From NCBI RefSeq assembly GCF_019449565.1, contig NZ_JAGRPM010000088.1:1-64000 (forward strand): a stretch of 64,000 nt of DNA, given 5' to 3'. The position numbers and the translations under genes are program-made. Source of the DNA: Rhodoblastus sp. (GTDB lineage: Bacteria; Pseudomonadota; Alphaproteobacteria; Rhizobiales; Beijerinckiaceae). Shown here piece after piece: positions 15,527-23,229 of this stretch (the first letter of the stretch is position 1; every line of letters starts with the position of its first letter). The notes below the pieces were generated by a model, which was not told the origin of the DNA, did not search any database, and saw only the letters and a list, made by a program, of their open reading frames with translations.

Positions 15527-16710
15527 ACGAGCCGGCGCTGGAGCAGGACGAGATCGAAGACGTCGACGACGTCCTCATTCCGCTATCCGATCCCGACATG
15601 ACGACGCTGGAACTGGAGGCGGTCGATTCCGTGCTTCGTACCTCGCGGCTGTCCCGCGGCCCGGTGGCGGAGGAATTCGAAAAGGAATTCGCGGCCTATC
15701 TTGGCCGGCGCTACGCCATCGCCGTGCCGGGCGGAACGATCGGACTTCATCTCATTCTTGCCGCCAAAGGGATCGGTCCAGGCGACGAAGTGATCGCGCC
15801 GAGCTATGGCTTTCGCGAGACGCCGCAGGCCATCGCCATCATCGGCGCGACGCCCGTCTTCGCGGATATCGACTATTGGTCGGGCACGATTGCTCCGGCC
15901 AAGGTCGAAGCCAAGATCACGCCCAAGACGCGCGCCATACTTGCCTCCAACGCCAATGGGCATCCTGCCGACTGGACGGCGCTCCGCGAATTGGCCGACA
16001 AGGCCGGGCTGCTGCTGATCGAGGATTCCAGCGAAGCAATCGGCTCGAAATACAAGGACAAGCTGGTCGGGACGTTCGGCGACGTCTCGATCTTCGACTT
16101 CGCCCAGCCGTCGCCCCTCACCTGCGGCGAAGGCGGGATGATCGTCACCGACGATCCTGATCTCGCCATGGCGATCAAGCGAATCCGCGCGCACACGCCC
16201 GAGGAGCGATCTTCGGTCGCCGTCAGCGGCGCCCCGGCCTTGCAGGCGCAGATCAGCGACATTTCCGCCGCGCTTGGGCTGGCGCAATTGCGCCGCCTGG
16301 ACGAGATCCTCGAGAAGCGCCGGACGATCGAGCATTATTACGAGAAATACGTGCAGTCTTTCGAGGGCATCAAGCCGCCCTATGTCGCACCGGACGTCAC
16401 GGAGGCGCATTGGTTCCTCTATGTCGTTCACCTCGGCACGCGTTTCTCGAAATCCAGCCGCGACGCCATCATCGACGACCTCGCGACCGAGAAAGTCGAG
16501 TCGACCGGCTACTGCAATCCATTGCATCTCCAGCGCTATTACGTCGATCGCGGCTGGCGGCGCGGGGATCTCTTCGTCACCGAGAAGCTCGCGGATCGCG
16601 CGGTCGCGCTGCCGTATCACTGCCATCTCGCCGAAGAAGAAATCGAGTTCATCGTCGCGACCATGAAGGACGCGTCGGTCAATGTGGGGGCCGGCGCCGC
16701 CATCTATTGA
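15523..16710 (+). CDS. DegT/DnrJ/EryC1-fold protein lacking the PLP lysine
   Basis: The product of about 395 residues has the whole fold of sugar-aminotransferase-type PLP enzymes: an N-terminal LSDPDMTTLELEAVDSVLRT segment, the GGTIGLHLIL turn, the IEDSSEAIGSKY aspartate motif and GEGGMIVTDD. In active members a Lys sits five residues before GEGG to bind PLP. Here that stretch reads SPLTCGEGG, with Ser in place of Lys, confirmed in the DNA at 16111-16113 (TCG). Transamination by the usual mechanism is therefore unlikely; a dehydratase-like or binding role is possible. It is translationally coupled to the preceding gene within the nifB operon. Confidence 0.85.
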   Translation: MNEPALEQDEIEDVDDVLIPLSDPDMTTLELEAVDSVLRTSRLSRGPVAEEFEKEFAAYLGRRYAIAVPGGTIGLHLILAAKGIGPGDEVIAPSYGFRETPQAIAIIGATPVFADIDYWSGTIAPAKVEAKITPKTRAILASNANGHPADWTALRELADKAGLLLIEDSSEAIGSKYKDKLVGTFGDVSIFDFAQPSPLTCGEGGMIVTDDPDLAMAIKRIRAHTPEERSSVAVSGAPALQAQISDISAALGLAQLRRLDEILEKRRTIEHYYEKYVQSFEGIKPPYVAPDVTEAHWFLYVVHLGTRFSKSSRDAIIDDLATEKVESTGYCNPLHLQRYYVDRGWRRGDLFVTEKLADRAVALPYHCHLAEEEIEFIVATMKDASVNVGAGAAIY

Positions 16711-16748
16711 TGCGGCCGGCGTTACCAATAGCAAGAGAGGGAAAATCA

Positions 16749-17048
16749 ATGTCTCTGGTCACCTTTGCGCCTTCGGGCAAGGAGTTGGAAGTCGCGGAAG
16801 GGACGACGCTGCTGGCGGCGATCCTCGAGTCGGATCCCAACTTCCCCCACAAGTGCGACGGAAACGCCAAATGCGGTTCCTGCCACATCTACGTTCTCGA
16901 AGGCCGCAAGGGCGTCAGCAAGACGACCCGCGAGGAGAACGAAAAGCTCGACTCCATCGTCGGCGTCAGCTCCAAGTCGCGCCTCGCTTGCCAGGCCAAG
17001 GTGCTCGGCACGGAAAACATCAAGGTCGAGATTCTGAGCTTCGTCTGA
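16749..17048 (+). CDS. [2Fe-2S] ferredoxin, nif-linked
   Basis: The 99-residue product has the plant/ISC-type pattern C-x5-C-x2-C (CDGNAKCGSC near residues 39-46) and a fourth Cys in LACQAK near residue 80. It probably carries electrons for Fe-S assembly or to nitrogenase. GAGAGGG at 16735-16741 is a good ribosome-binding site. It is in line with the nifB operon, 38 bp after the DegT-like gene, so it is probably NifA-controlled through the nifB promoter. Confidence 0.92.
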   Translation: MSLVTFAPSGKELEVAEGTTLLAAILESDPNFPHKCDGNAKCGSCHIYVLEGRKGVSKTTREENEKLDSIVGVSSKSRLACQAKVLGTENIKVEILSFV

Positions 17049-17180
17049 AGCGGTCGCCCTGGCGAGAGGGCCGGGGCGATATCTGCCGCGCGACGCAAAA
17101 AATGCGCGCGCAAACCGTTTTCCGGCGACGGCGGTCCGCCGCCGGGAAATGGATATTCTCAGGGAAAAGGAGTGTGAGAG

Positions 17181-17396
17181 ATGGCGCCTACCGAAATCGT
17201 GATCCACGCGCGCTATGCGCCCGATGGAACCTGTCTTGAGATCGGCGAACGTCCCGCCGACGTCAGCGCGCAGAAATGGTATGCCTTCCTGTATGAGAAG
17301 GTCGGCGAGACCGCGCAGCCGCTCGCTGGCGGACGCCTCATTTTCCGCGTGCCGGCGACCGACCTCGCCAATCTTCAGGCCGCTGCGGCCGCCTGA
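17181..17396 (+). CDS. Small unknown protein closing the nifB operon
   Basis: The 71-residue product is not recognised. It is compact and beta-rich (TEIVIHARYAPDGTCLEIGE, then WYAFLYEKVGE, then GGRLIFRVPATDL) and may be a small adaptor. AAAAGGAG at 17165-17172 precedes the start. A 130-bp gap separates it from the ferredoxin, and no sigma-54 element was found there. A clear terminator follows, so this is probably the end of the nifB transcript. Confidence 0.6.
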   Translation: MAPTEIVIHARYAPDGTCLEIGERPADVSAQKWYAFLYEKVGETAQPLAGGRLIFRVPATDLANLQAAAAA

Positions 17397-17419
17397 AAAT
17401 CAGCGTTCGCGCATAAAGC

Positions 17420-17455
17420 AAACCCGCCGGGGCGTGAGCCGACGGCGGGTTTTGT
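17420..17455 (+). terminator. Rho-independent terminator of the nifB operon
   Basis: AAACCCGCC (17420-17428) pairs with GGCGGGTTT (17444-17452), followed by TGTTTT. It sits between the last gene of the nifB operon and the convergent sufE-like gene, and could also serve the latter in reverse. Confidence 0.85.
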
Positions 17456-17481
17456 TTTGAAAGACCTTTGCCCGGCGTCGC

Positions 17482-17907
17482 TCAGGCGGCCGCCAGCGCG
17501 CGCGTGGCGTCATGCTTGATGCGCTCGACCATGGAGCGTAGCCCGTTCGAGCGTTGCGGCGTCAGGTGCTGCTCGAAGCCCAGGCTGCGGAACAGGGCCT
17601 GGGCGTCGGCGCCGATGACGTCCCGCGCCGTGCGGCCCGAGAAGAAAGCTAGCGTCAGGGCCACCAGGCCGCGCACGATATGGGCGTCGCTGTCGCCGAG
17701 AAAGTGCATCACGGGTTCGCCGTCGGCGCCGGGTTCGATGCTCGTCTTCAGCCAGACCTGGCTGGCGCAACCGCGCACCTTATTGGCCTCGCTATGGTCT
17801 TCCTCGGGCAGCGGCGCCAAAGTCCGGCCAATTTCGATCAGATAACGATAGCGATCGTCCCAATCGTCGAGGAATTCGAAATTTTCGATGATTTCGTCGA
17901 TGGTCAT
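17482..17907 (-). CDS. sufE: SufE-type sulfur acceptor protein
   Basis: SufE accepts persulfide sulfur from a cysteine desulfurase and passes it to a scaffold. The 141-residue product shows IIENFEFLDDWDDRYRYLIEIG at the N terminus, the catalytic loop Cys in NKVRGCASQVWL near residue 52, and ADAQALFRSLGFEQHLTPQRSNGL. I chose ATG 17907, which has AAGGG about eight bases upstream. A NifA site and an imperfect sigma-54 element lie upstream, so this copy is probably nitrogenase-dedicated and may work with the NifS at 24.7 kb. Confidence 0.93.
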   Translation of the reverse strand: MTIDEIIENFEFLDDWDDRYRYLIEIGRTLAPLPEEDHSEANKVRGCASQVWLKTSIEPGADGEPVMHFLGDSDAHIVRGLVALTLAFFSGRTARDVIGADAQALFRSLGFEQHLTPQRSNGLRSMVERIKHDATRALAAA

Positions 17908-17940
17908 TCCATATCCCTTCGATCCGCTTGCGCGGCGCGA

Positions 17941-18024
17941 TGCAAGAAACGCGCACTTTGCCAATTGGAGCGCCGCCGGGACGTCCGCTTCAATCCTAGA
18001 TGGCGCCATGTCGGTCTTGCGACA
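17941..18024 (-). promoter_or_regulatory. Probable NifA/sigma-54 control region of sufE
   Basis: A perfect TGT-N10-ACA lies at 18009-18024. On the minus strand GTGCGCGTTTCTTGCA (17956 down to 17941) keeps the -12 TTGCA but has TG instead of the invariant GG at -24. Spacing of about 53 bp between the two elements is right for a nif promoter. The core may be weak. Confidence 0.6.
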
Positions 18025-18050
18025 ATAGTTCGATCGCAATTCTGGTTCTG

Positions 18051-18701
18051 TCATATTTCGGCGCGTTGGCCCAGCGTCTCGGGCCGATAGCCTTCCTCGC
18101 GCAAGACCTGCGACACGGCGGGGCGCTCCAACATGGCCCGATAATGCCGCAGGACGTTCTGCGGGAGGTCGATCTCGGTCTTGTCGGCCCAAAACTCGAC
18201 ATAGAACAACACGGCGTCGGCCACGCTATAATCGCCCGCGATCCAGCTCTTGCCCTCCAGCGCCTTGTTGACGATGGAAAAGGTCTTCTCGACCAAAAGG
18301 CGGCCCTGCGCCTTGATGCTCTCGTGCAGCGAGGAATCGGGAGAGAAATTGCCGGTCGCGAAAATGCGGGCGAAGCCGTGGCCATGGATCGAGCCGGCGA
18401 CAAATGTCATCATTTCCAGTGCGCGCGTCTCGTTCTCGACGTCTTTCGGCCAAAGTTTTCCGCGCCCGCGCGCGCGCCCTAGCCAGAAGGCGATGGCGGG
18501 GACTTCGGTCAGAACAGTGCCGTCCTGACGCATCAGGGCCGGAATATTGGCCTTGGGGTTGATCGCCAGATAGTCCGGCTTGAACTGGTCGCCTGCGGGA
18601 AGGTTGACGATATGGGCCTCGAAAACTTCTTCCAGTTCTTCAAGAATGATGTGGATCGCCGTCGAGCAGGAGCCCGGCGTCATATAGAGTTTCATGTTCA
18701 T
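18051..18701 (-). CDS. Glutathione S-transferase family protein
   Basis: The 216-residue product has an N-terminal thioredoxin-like GST domain (MKLYMTPGSCSTAIHIILEE, cis-Pro in KANIPAL, TEVPAIAFWL) and an all-helical C-terminal domain (about 90-205, with WIAGDYSVADAVLFY). GSTs of this kind occur in several nif clusters, perhaps in oxidative protection or thiol chemistry; no specific role is proven here. The first ATG of the pair ATGAAC-ATG at 18701 was used. It reads in the same direction as sufE and lies upstream of it, so they could be partly co-transcribed despite the separate sufE promoter. Confidence 0.88.
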   Translation of the reverse strand: MNMKLYMTPGSCSTAIHIILEELEEVFEAHIVNLPAGDQFKPDYLAINPKANIPALMRQDGTVLTEVPAIAFWLGRARGRGKLWPKDVENETRALEMMTFVAGSIHGHGFARIFATGNFSPDSSLHESIKAQGRLLVEKTFSIVNKALEGKSWIAGDYSVADAVLFYVEFWADKTEIDLPQNVLRHYRAMLERPAVSQVLREEGYRPETLGQRAEI

Positions 18702-18724
18702 CGGGCGATCGACGCTCCTCATTG

Positions 18725-18776
18725 TTCGTCCATGGCATGGTTCATGCCGAAAATTCGTCCATGGCATGGTTCATGC
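18725..18776. repeat. Perfect 23-bp tandem repeat with sigma-54-like core
   Basis: The 23 bases at 18725-18747 recur exactly at 18754-18776, six bases apart. Each copy contains TGGCATGGTTCATGC, where GG and GC are ten bases apart as in -24/-12 promoters, although the -12 part reads ATGC instead of TTGC. The repeat lies between the divergent GST and Rieske genes. No TGT-N10-ACA site was found close by. Confidence 0.7.
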
Positions 18777-18834
18777 AAAAAGTGGCGCACTGACTGAAGC
18801 TTTGGGCCGGGGACGCCATGAGCGAGACGACACC

Positions 18835-19299
18835 ATGAGCGAGACGACACAAGGACAGGGGCCCGACGAGGTTTTCGTGATTTGCGCGATGGACGCCGTC
18901 GCGCCGGGCGCGGCGAAGGCTTTCGATCTCGCCGAGGCCGACGGGCAGGGCGGCGCGAAGCCGCTCCGCATCGTCGTCGCGCGCAACAAGGCCGGCCAAT
19001 ATTTTTCTTATCGCAACGCCTGCCCACATCAGGGCGTGTGGCTGAACATCGGCTCCGGCTCCTTTCTCGACGAGACCGGCGCCCAGATCAAATGCGGCCG
19101 CCACGGCGCGACCTTCACCATCGAGACCGGCCATTGCGTGTCGGGCGCCTGCGAGGGCGCGCAATTGCAGAAGATGGACGTCGAAGCGCTCGACGGCGAC
19201 CTTTGCATTCGCGGGGTGACGCTGGTCGAAGACGATCCGCCGCTTCGCCATGACGACGACATGGACGAGACGATGGAAATCACCATCCATCCGGGATGA
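18835..19299 (+). CDS. Rieske [2Fe-2S] protein
   Basis: The 154-residue product is a soluble Rieske-type ferredoxin-like protein. Ligands are in ACPHQG (Cys and His, about residue 63) and CGRHGATF (Cys and His, about residue 86). It has no signal peptide or membrane anchor. Rieske proteins carry electrons; in this operon with a truncated hemoglobin it may reduce the heme or help oxygen removal (inference). The 17 bases before the start are a duplicate of the first 16-17 coding bases, so an out-of-frame ATG at 18818 precedes the real one. Confidence 0.9.
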   Translation: MSETTQGQGPDEVFVICAMDAVAPGAAKAFDLAEADGQGGAKPLRIVVARNKAGQYFSYRNACPHQGVWLNIGSGSFLDETGAQIKCGRHGATFTIETGHCVSGACEGAQLQKMDVEALDGDLCIRGVTLVEDDPPLRHDDDMDETMEITIHPG

Positions 19300-19592
19300 A
19301 CATGACCGAGAACCAGCAAGTCTTCCGTTATTTCCTCGCCACCTCTGGCGTGAAGCTGCCGCTCAAGCTCGTCAACGAGATCGAGGCGGAGGCTTTGTCG
19401 AACCGCAACACCTATATTCGCGCCAGCTATGACGCGTCCGGGCTGTTGCTGAAATTCGAGAAAATGGTCTATGGCGATGTCGAACTGAGCCATAGCTACA
19501 GCTATGACGAAGCTGGCGTGTTGCGCCGCGCGGAAGTCCTCATGCTCGATGAAGACCCGACCGTGCTCGAATTCAACGGCGCGCCGGCATGA
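19296..19592 (+). CDS. Unknown 98-residue protein of the Rieske-hemoglobin operon
   Basis: I do not recognise this family. The protein is soluble and probably alpha/beta (FRYFLATSGVKLPLKLVNEIE, then YIRASYDASGLLLKFEKMVYGDVELSHSYSYDEAG). It starts with ATGA overlapping the Rieske stop, and a second in-frame ATG lies two codons later. Its own stop overlaps the next small gene. Strict coupling suggests a stoichiometric partner of the Rieske protein or hemoglobin. Confidence 0.65.
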   Translation: MNMTENQQVFRYFLATSGVKLPLKLVNEIEAEALSNRNTYIRASYDASGLLLKFEKMVYGDVELSHSYSYDEAGVLRRAEVLMLDEDPTVLEFNGAPA

Positions 19593-19756
19593 CGGTCGCG
19601 CAGCTTGTCGAGGCTTTGGCGAAGCTGCCGGCAGACGCCGTCGTGCTGATGGAAAGCGACGGCGGCCTGTCTTTGGTCTCGGCGCTGGATTTCGTCGCGT
19701 CGCAAGGCCCCGGCGCTCCGGCGGAGGTGATTCTGCTGCCGAATATGGAGGAATGA
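19589..19756 (+). CDS. 55-residue protein bridging to the hemoglobin gene
   Basis: This short frame starts with ATG at 19589 inside the upstream stop (ATGA) and ends with TGA at 19754-19756, which overlaps the hemoglobin ATG. The product begins MTVAQLVEALAKLPADAVVL and ends in VILLPNMEE; it looks like a compact alpha/beta domain. The continuous chain of four-base overlaps on both sides is strong evidence that it is translated. The family is unknown to me. Confidence 0.65.
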   Translation: MTVAQLVEALAKLPADAVVLMESDGGLSLVSALDFVASQGPGAPAEVILLPNMEE

Positions 19757-20154
19757 GCTTGAGCGAGATGGTGGCGGAAATCACGATGTTCGACCGGATC
19801 GGCGGAAAGGCGACCGTGGATCGTCTGGTCGAAGCCTTTTACGGCTATATGGATAGCCTGCCGGAGGCCAAAACCATCCGCGACATGCATGACGGCGACC
19901 TCGGCCCGATCGGAGACGTGCTGAAGCGCTATCTGACCGAATGGACGGGCGGCCCCAAGCTTTACTCGCCGGAAAAGGGCCATCCCCGCCTGCGCCAGCG
20001 CCATATGGGCTTCCCTATCGACAATGCGGCGCGCGACGCCTGGATGACCTGCATGCACAAGGCTCTGGTCGAAACGATCTCGGACCAGGCCGCGCGCGAG
20101 GAACTCGAAGGCAATATGAAAAAGCTCGCCGACTGGATGCGCAATCGCGAGTAG
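19753..20154 (+). CDS. Group II truncated hemoglobin
   Basis: The 133-residue product matches group 2 (trHbO) globins: an N-terminal FDRIGGKATVDRLVEAFYGYM, the loop EWTGGPKLYS, and the proximal His in RQRHMGFPI followed by AWMTCMHKAL with the conserved G8 Trp. Such globins bind oxygen or NO. Next to nif genes it may buffer oxygen or detoxify NO (inference). ATG 19753 overlaps the preceding stop. This is the last gene of a four-gene coupled operon. Confidence 0.92.
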   Translation: MSLSEMVAEITMFDRIGGKATVDRLVEAFYGYMDSLPEAKTIRDMHDGDLGPIGDVLKRYLTEWTGGPKLYSPEKGHPRLRQRHMGFPIDNAARDAWMTCMHKALVETISDQAAREELEGNMKKLADWMRNRE

Positions 20155-20242
20155 GCTTGACGTCAACGCCGGTCTTTATCGGCGAACGCGTCTGCGTGCG
20201 TTTTAGCGTTCAAAATCATACGCTAGGCGACTTCGATGGCAA

Positions 20243-20280
20243 GGATGGGTCGTTGCGGTTTGCGCCACAACCACCCATCC
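20243..20280. terminator. Stem-loop between convergent genes
   Basis: GGATGGGTCGTTG (20243-20255) pairs with CAACCACCCATCC (20268-20280) with a single central mismatch and a 12-base loop. It lies between the hemoglobin gene and the convergent DUF1254 gene. There is no T-run, so termination efficiency is uncertain. Confidence 0.5.
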
Positions 20281-20323
20281 AGCACCCTTGAATCGCCGGC
20301 AAGTCAATCCCGGAACGGGTGGT

Positions 20324-21757
20324 CTACACCGCGTTCTTGACGGGTGGAATCGACCAGCTTCCGTCGAGAATCGACGGGGCCTTGGGGTTCGGCCAATACA
20401 TGCGCAGCATCAACACGAACTTGCCCGCGGGCGCGGGAAGCCAGTTGGATTCCTTGTCCGGCCCCGGCGAGTCGTGCTGAATATAAAGATCGATGGAGCC
20501 GTCCGCGTTCGCCTTGAGGTTCTGCCGCGCGCTGATCGAATAGCGATTGATCGGATTGGCGACGAAGAAATAATTCTCGTCATACATGGTCAGCGACCAG
20601 AACCCCTTGACGGGCGGTAGCTGACCTTTCGGGAAGTGCATGACATATTTATTCGCGCCGTCATATTTGCGCGCCAGCAGGCCGCCGCCCGCTTTCAGAG
20701 ACGTCGGGTAGACCGCATCTTCCGGCCGATTGGCGCCGAGGCCGATCGCGGTGACGAGCGCGCGCTGGATGTAATCGGTTCCGTAGAGGCCGGTCTTGGT
20801 CGTGAAGCGCCAGCCATTGGCATTCTGGATCTCCGGACCCGTAACGAAATGCAGCATGATCCGGTTGAAGCTGATCTTCGGCACTCGGTTGAGAACGGAC
20901 GGGTCGGCGGCGGAGGGATCGAAATCCTTGCCGGGGACAACGCCAACCTGCGCAAGTTTGGGAAGGATCGGGGCGTCGGCGGCTGTCGGCGGATTGGTCT
21001 TGAGCAGGTCCGCCAGCAACCGGAAATAGTCGACGCCGCTCAGCGCGTTGACTTGGTCGCGCACCGCCGTCTTCATGTCGATCGAGGCGTCGACCTTGCC
21101 TGCCGGCGGCGTCCAGTCCTTGCCCCAGGCGCTGAGCGGGCAAATCTTGCACGCGTCCTGAAGGGCGTGAACGGCGGCGTAATCCTCGGGCGTTCCGGTG
21201 CAATAGATGCGGCCCAGAAGCCAGACAAGCGCGGTCGGCGACTTATATTCGACGACGCCCGCGGGCAGCGTTCCCTTCCAGCCCGGGCCGGTGATGGCGT
21301 AGGTCTGCGCTCCCGTTCCCGTCGTACGCGTTCCGGGGACCTGGAACACGTCCGTCCAGCCATCGAGCATCGGAAACAGGAAATAGCGGCCCTTCATGTC
21401 GGGAAGGCTGAGAATCCAGGGCTCCTTGCCGACGTCCAGCCAGGCGGTGGTGTAGAGGGTATCGGCGTTGGGAGCGGTGACGTCGCGATAGCTCGCGTCC
21501 GGATAATTCCGCAAGCGCACGAACTGCCCCATCGGCGCGCGAGTCCCTTCGGCGGCCGCGACATTGGTCATCACCCGGCGCGTCATTTCCATCGTCACGA
21601 GCGGATAGCCATAAATATAGGCTTCAGACGCCGCGCGAAAATCTTCGACGTCGCCGACCAGATCACTGAACACGCCTTCCGCGCGGGCGGATGTGAGCGC
21701 GGGACTTGCGCCCAGAACGCCGAGCCCCATCGAAACCGCGCGCCTCGAAATCTTCAT
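20324..21757 (-). CDS. Exported DUF1254/DUF1214 protein
   Basis: The 477-residue product starts with a Tat-type signal (SRRAVSMGLGVLGASPAL, cleavage near ARAEG) and carries DUF1254 (about 40-190, with APNADTLYTTAWLDVGKEPWIL) and DUF1214 (about 350-460, with GFWSLTMYDENYFFV). The biochemical role of these domains is not established to my knowledge. It probably acts in the periplasm. The neighbouring AraC regulator reads divergently and is a candidate controller. No nif promoter elements were found upstream. Confidence 0.88.
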   Translation of the reverse strand: MKISRRAVSMGLGVLGASPALTSARAEGVFSDLVGDVEDFRAASEAYIYGYPLVTMEMTRRVMTNVAAAEGTRAPMGQFVRLRNYPDASYRDVTAPNADTLYTTAWLDVGKEPWILSLPDMKGRYFLFPMLDGWTDVFQVPGTRTTGTGAQTYAITGPGWKGTLPAGVVEYKSPTALVWLLGRIYCTGTPEDYAAVHALQDACKICPLSAWGKDWTPPAGKVDASIDMKTAVRDQVNALSGVDYFRLLADLLKTNPPTAADAPILPKLAQVGVVPGKDFDPSAADPSVLNRVPKISFNRIMLHFVTGPEIQNANGWRFTTKTGLYGTDYIQRALVTAIGLGANRPEDAVYPTSLKAGGGLLARKYDGANKYVMHFPKGQLPPVKGFWSLTMYDENYFFVANPINRYSISARQNLKANADGSIDLYIQHDSPGPDKESNWLPAPAGKFVLMLRMYWPNPKAPSILDGSWSIPPVKNAV

Positions 21758-21887
21758 TTCTCTCTCCCCGAATACGGAAATTCCAAATCATTTTCCCGGC
21801 GGACCGTCGCTGACTGCCGTGGCGGCGATATGCTATAGCAATCGAAACCCGACCGTTTATCTCTTCACGACAAGACGCCATTAGCTG

Positions 21888-22913
21888 ATGCCTATGAATG
21901 GTCCTCCATTACAGAGGGTCGCCGGGCTTTCGGGAGCGCCAGACCTGCTGCGCGAACTCGGAACCGATCCGCGGGACGCCTGCGCGGGATTGTCCTTCGC
22001 CCCTGGCGATCTTACGCCCGACGCGATGATTCCTTTCGCCGAGGCGATCCGGCTCCTGGCGAATTGCGAGCGGGTGACGGGTCTCGAGCATTTCGGGCTG
22101 ATGCTTGGCGCCCGGCACGACCACCTGTCGCTCGGACCGATTGGTCAGTTAATGCATGTTGCGCCGACGCTTGGCGACGCCATCCGGGATTATATCCGCG
22201 TACAGGTTGGGCTTTCGCGCGGCGCGACTGCTTATTCCTATCCAATCGATGGGGGCGTTACGCTCGGATTCGGCATTTACGATCGCCATTCCCCTGGTGC
22301 GAAACAGGCCTATGGCTTCACCATGGCCCTCGGCGCAAATATCGTGCGCGCATTGACCGGCGGGAAGGCGAACCCCGTCGAAGTTCATTTTTGCCATCGT
22401 CAGCCCGCCGATCCAGGCCTTTACGAGCGGATCGTGAAGGCGCCGGCGCGTTTCGATCAGTATCAATCCTGCGTGATTCTGACGCGCGCGGACCTCAAGC
22501 GGAGCAACCCTCATGCGGACACGGCCAGATATGCCAGCCTTTCCGCGCAACTGGCCGCGATGATGCGGATGGATGATGTCAACCCGGCCGCGCTCTTGCG
22601 TCACCGCATGAAGCCGCTCCTGATGCAGGGCGAATACACGCTCGAGGCGATCTCGAAACGACTGGAGATGCATCCGCGCATGCTCAACCGGCGCCTGCTC
22701 GAAAACGGAACGTCGTTTGTCGCTATCCGCGACGAGGCGCGTTTTCGCTTGGCGCAGGAACTTCTCGCGCTTACCGACCTCCCGATCGGCGAGATTGCCA
22801 CTGCCTTGTCCTTTTCAACGCATGGCAATTTCGTACGCGCCTTTCGTCGATGGGGAGTACTTACGCCTTCGGAATGGCGTGCAAGAACCGTCGAACTTGC
22901 GTTCTCGAAATGA
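21888..22913 (+). CDS. AraC-family regulator (OruR/ArgR-like)
   Basis: The 341-residue product has an N-terminal ligand-binding region (about 20-200) of the type found in OruR-like regulators and a C-terminal AraC double helix-turn-helix (about 235-335: YTLEAISKRLEMHPRMLNRRL, then LPIGEIATALSFSTHGNFVRAFRRW). It is divergent from the DUF1254 gene, with a 130-bp spacer likely containing both promoters. The effector is unknown. It does not look related to nif control. Confidence 0.9.
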   Translation: MPMNGPPLQRVAGLSGAPDLLRELGTDPRDACAGLSFAPGDLTPDAMIPFAEAIRLLANCERVTGLEHFGLMLGARHDHLSLGPIGQLMHVAPTLGDAIRDYIRVQVGLSRGATAYSYPIDGGVTLGFGIYDRHSPGAKQAYGFTMALGANIVRALTGGKANPVEVHFCHRQPADPGLYERIVKAPARFDQYQSCVILTRADLKRSNPHADTARYASLSAQLAAMMRMDDVNPAALLRHRMKPLLMQGEYTLEAISKRLEMHPRMLNRRLLENGTSFVAIRDEARFRLAQELLALTDLPIGEIATALSFSTHGNFVRAFRRWGVLTPSEWRARTVELAFSK

Positions 22914-22955
22914 CAGCGCATGTTCCAAGTCGTGGCCTTGGCGAAAGCCGGGGGG

Positions 22956-23195
22956 TTACAAAGGCACGCCGAAATAATCCTCTTCGTCGCCGCCCCAGGC
23001 GCGGTGCAGGCCGAGTGCGTTGGACCAGACCGCCTTTTCCGCCTCATCCGCCTCGCGATGGCTGACCGAGCCGTCCGGGTTTTCAGCCAGCAGCCAGGGC
23101 TTGCCGTTACGCAGGAATCGCTGAAGCCCCTTCATGTCATTGGGTCGGACGACGCAGCGCGGCTTTTCGTCAACGAGAATGGTCATGGGAACCAA
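22956..23195 (-). CDS. Small unknown protein, end of the nifS-nifV operon
   Basis: The 79-residue product is not recognised; it is charged and soluble with a short acidic end (WGGDEEDYFGVPL). The TTG at 23195 has AAGGAG seven bases upstream, whereas the ATG at 23186 has it 16 bases away, so the TTG start is preferred. It follows another small gene by about 35 bp and appears to be the last gene of the minus-strand iscA-nifS-nifV operon. Confidence 0.55.
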   Translation of the reverse strand: MVPMTILVDEKPRCVVRPNDMKGLQRFLRNGKPWLLAENPDGSVSHREADEAEKAVWSNALGLHRAWGGDEEDYFGVPL

Positions 23196-23229
23196 AGCCG
23201 CGCTCCTTTTTGCGGTGCAGGGGCCTTAC

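Noticed and set aside
18009..18024. NifA site as control element for the GST gene
   Set aside because: The site lies downstream of the GST stop codon and its distance and direction fit sufE instead.
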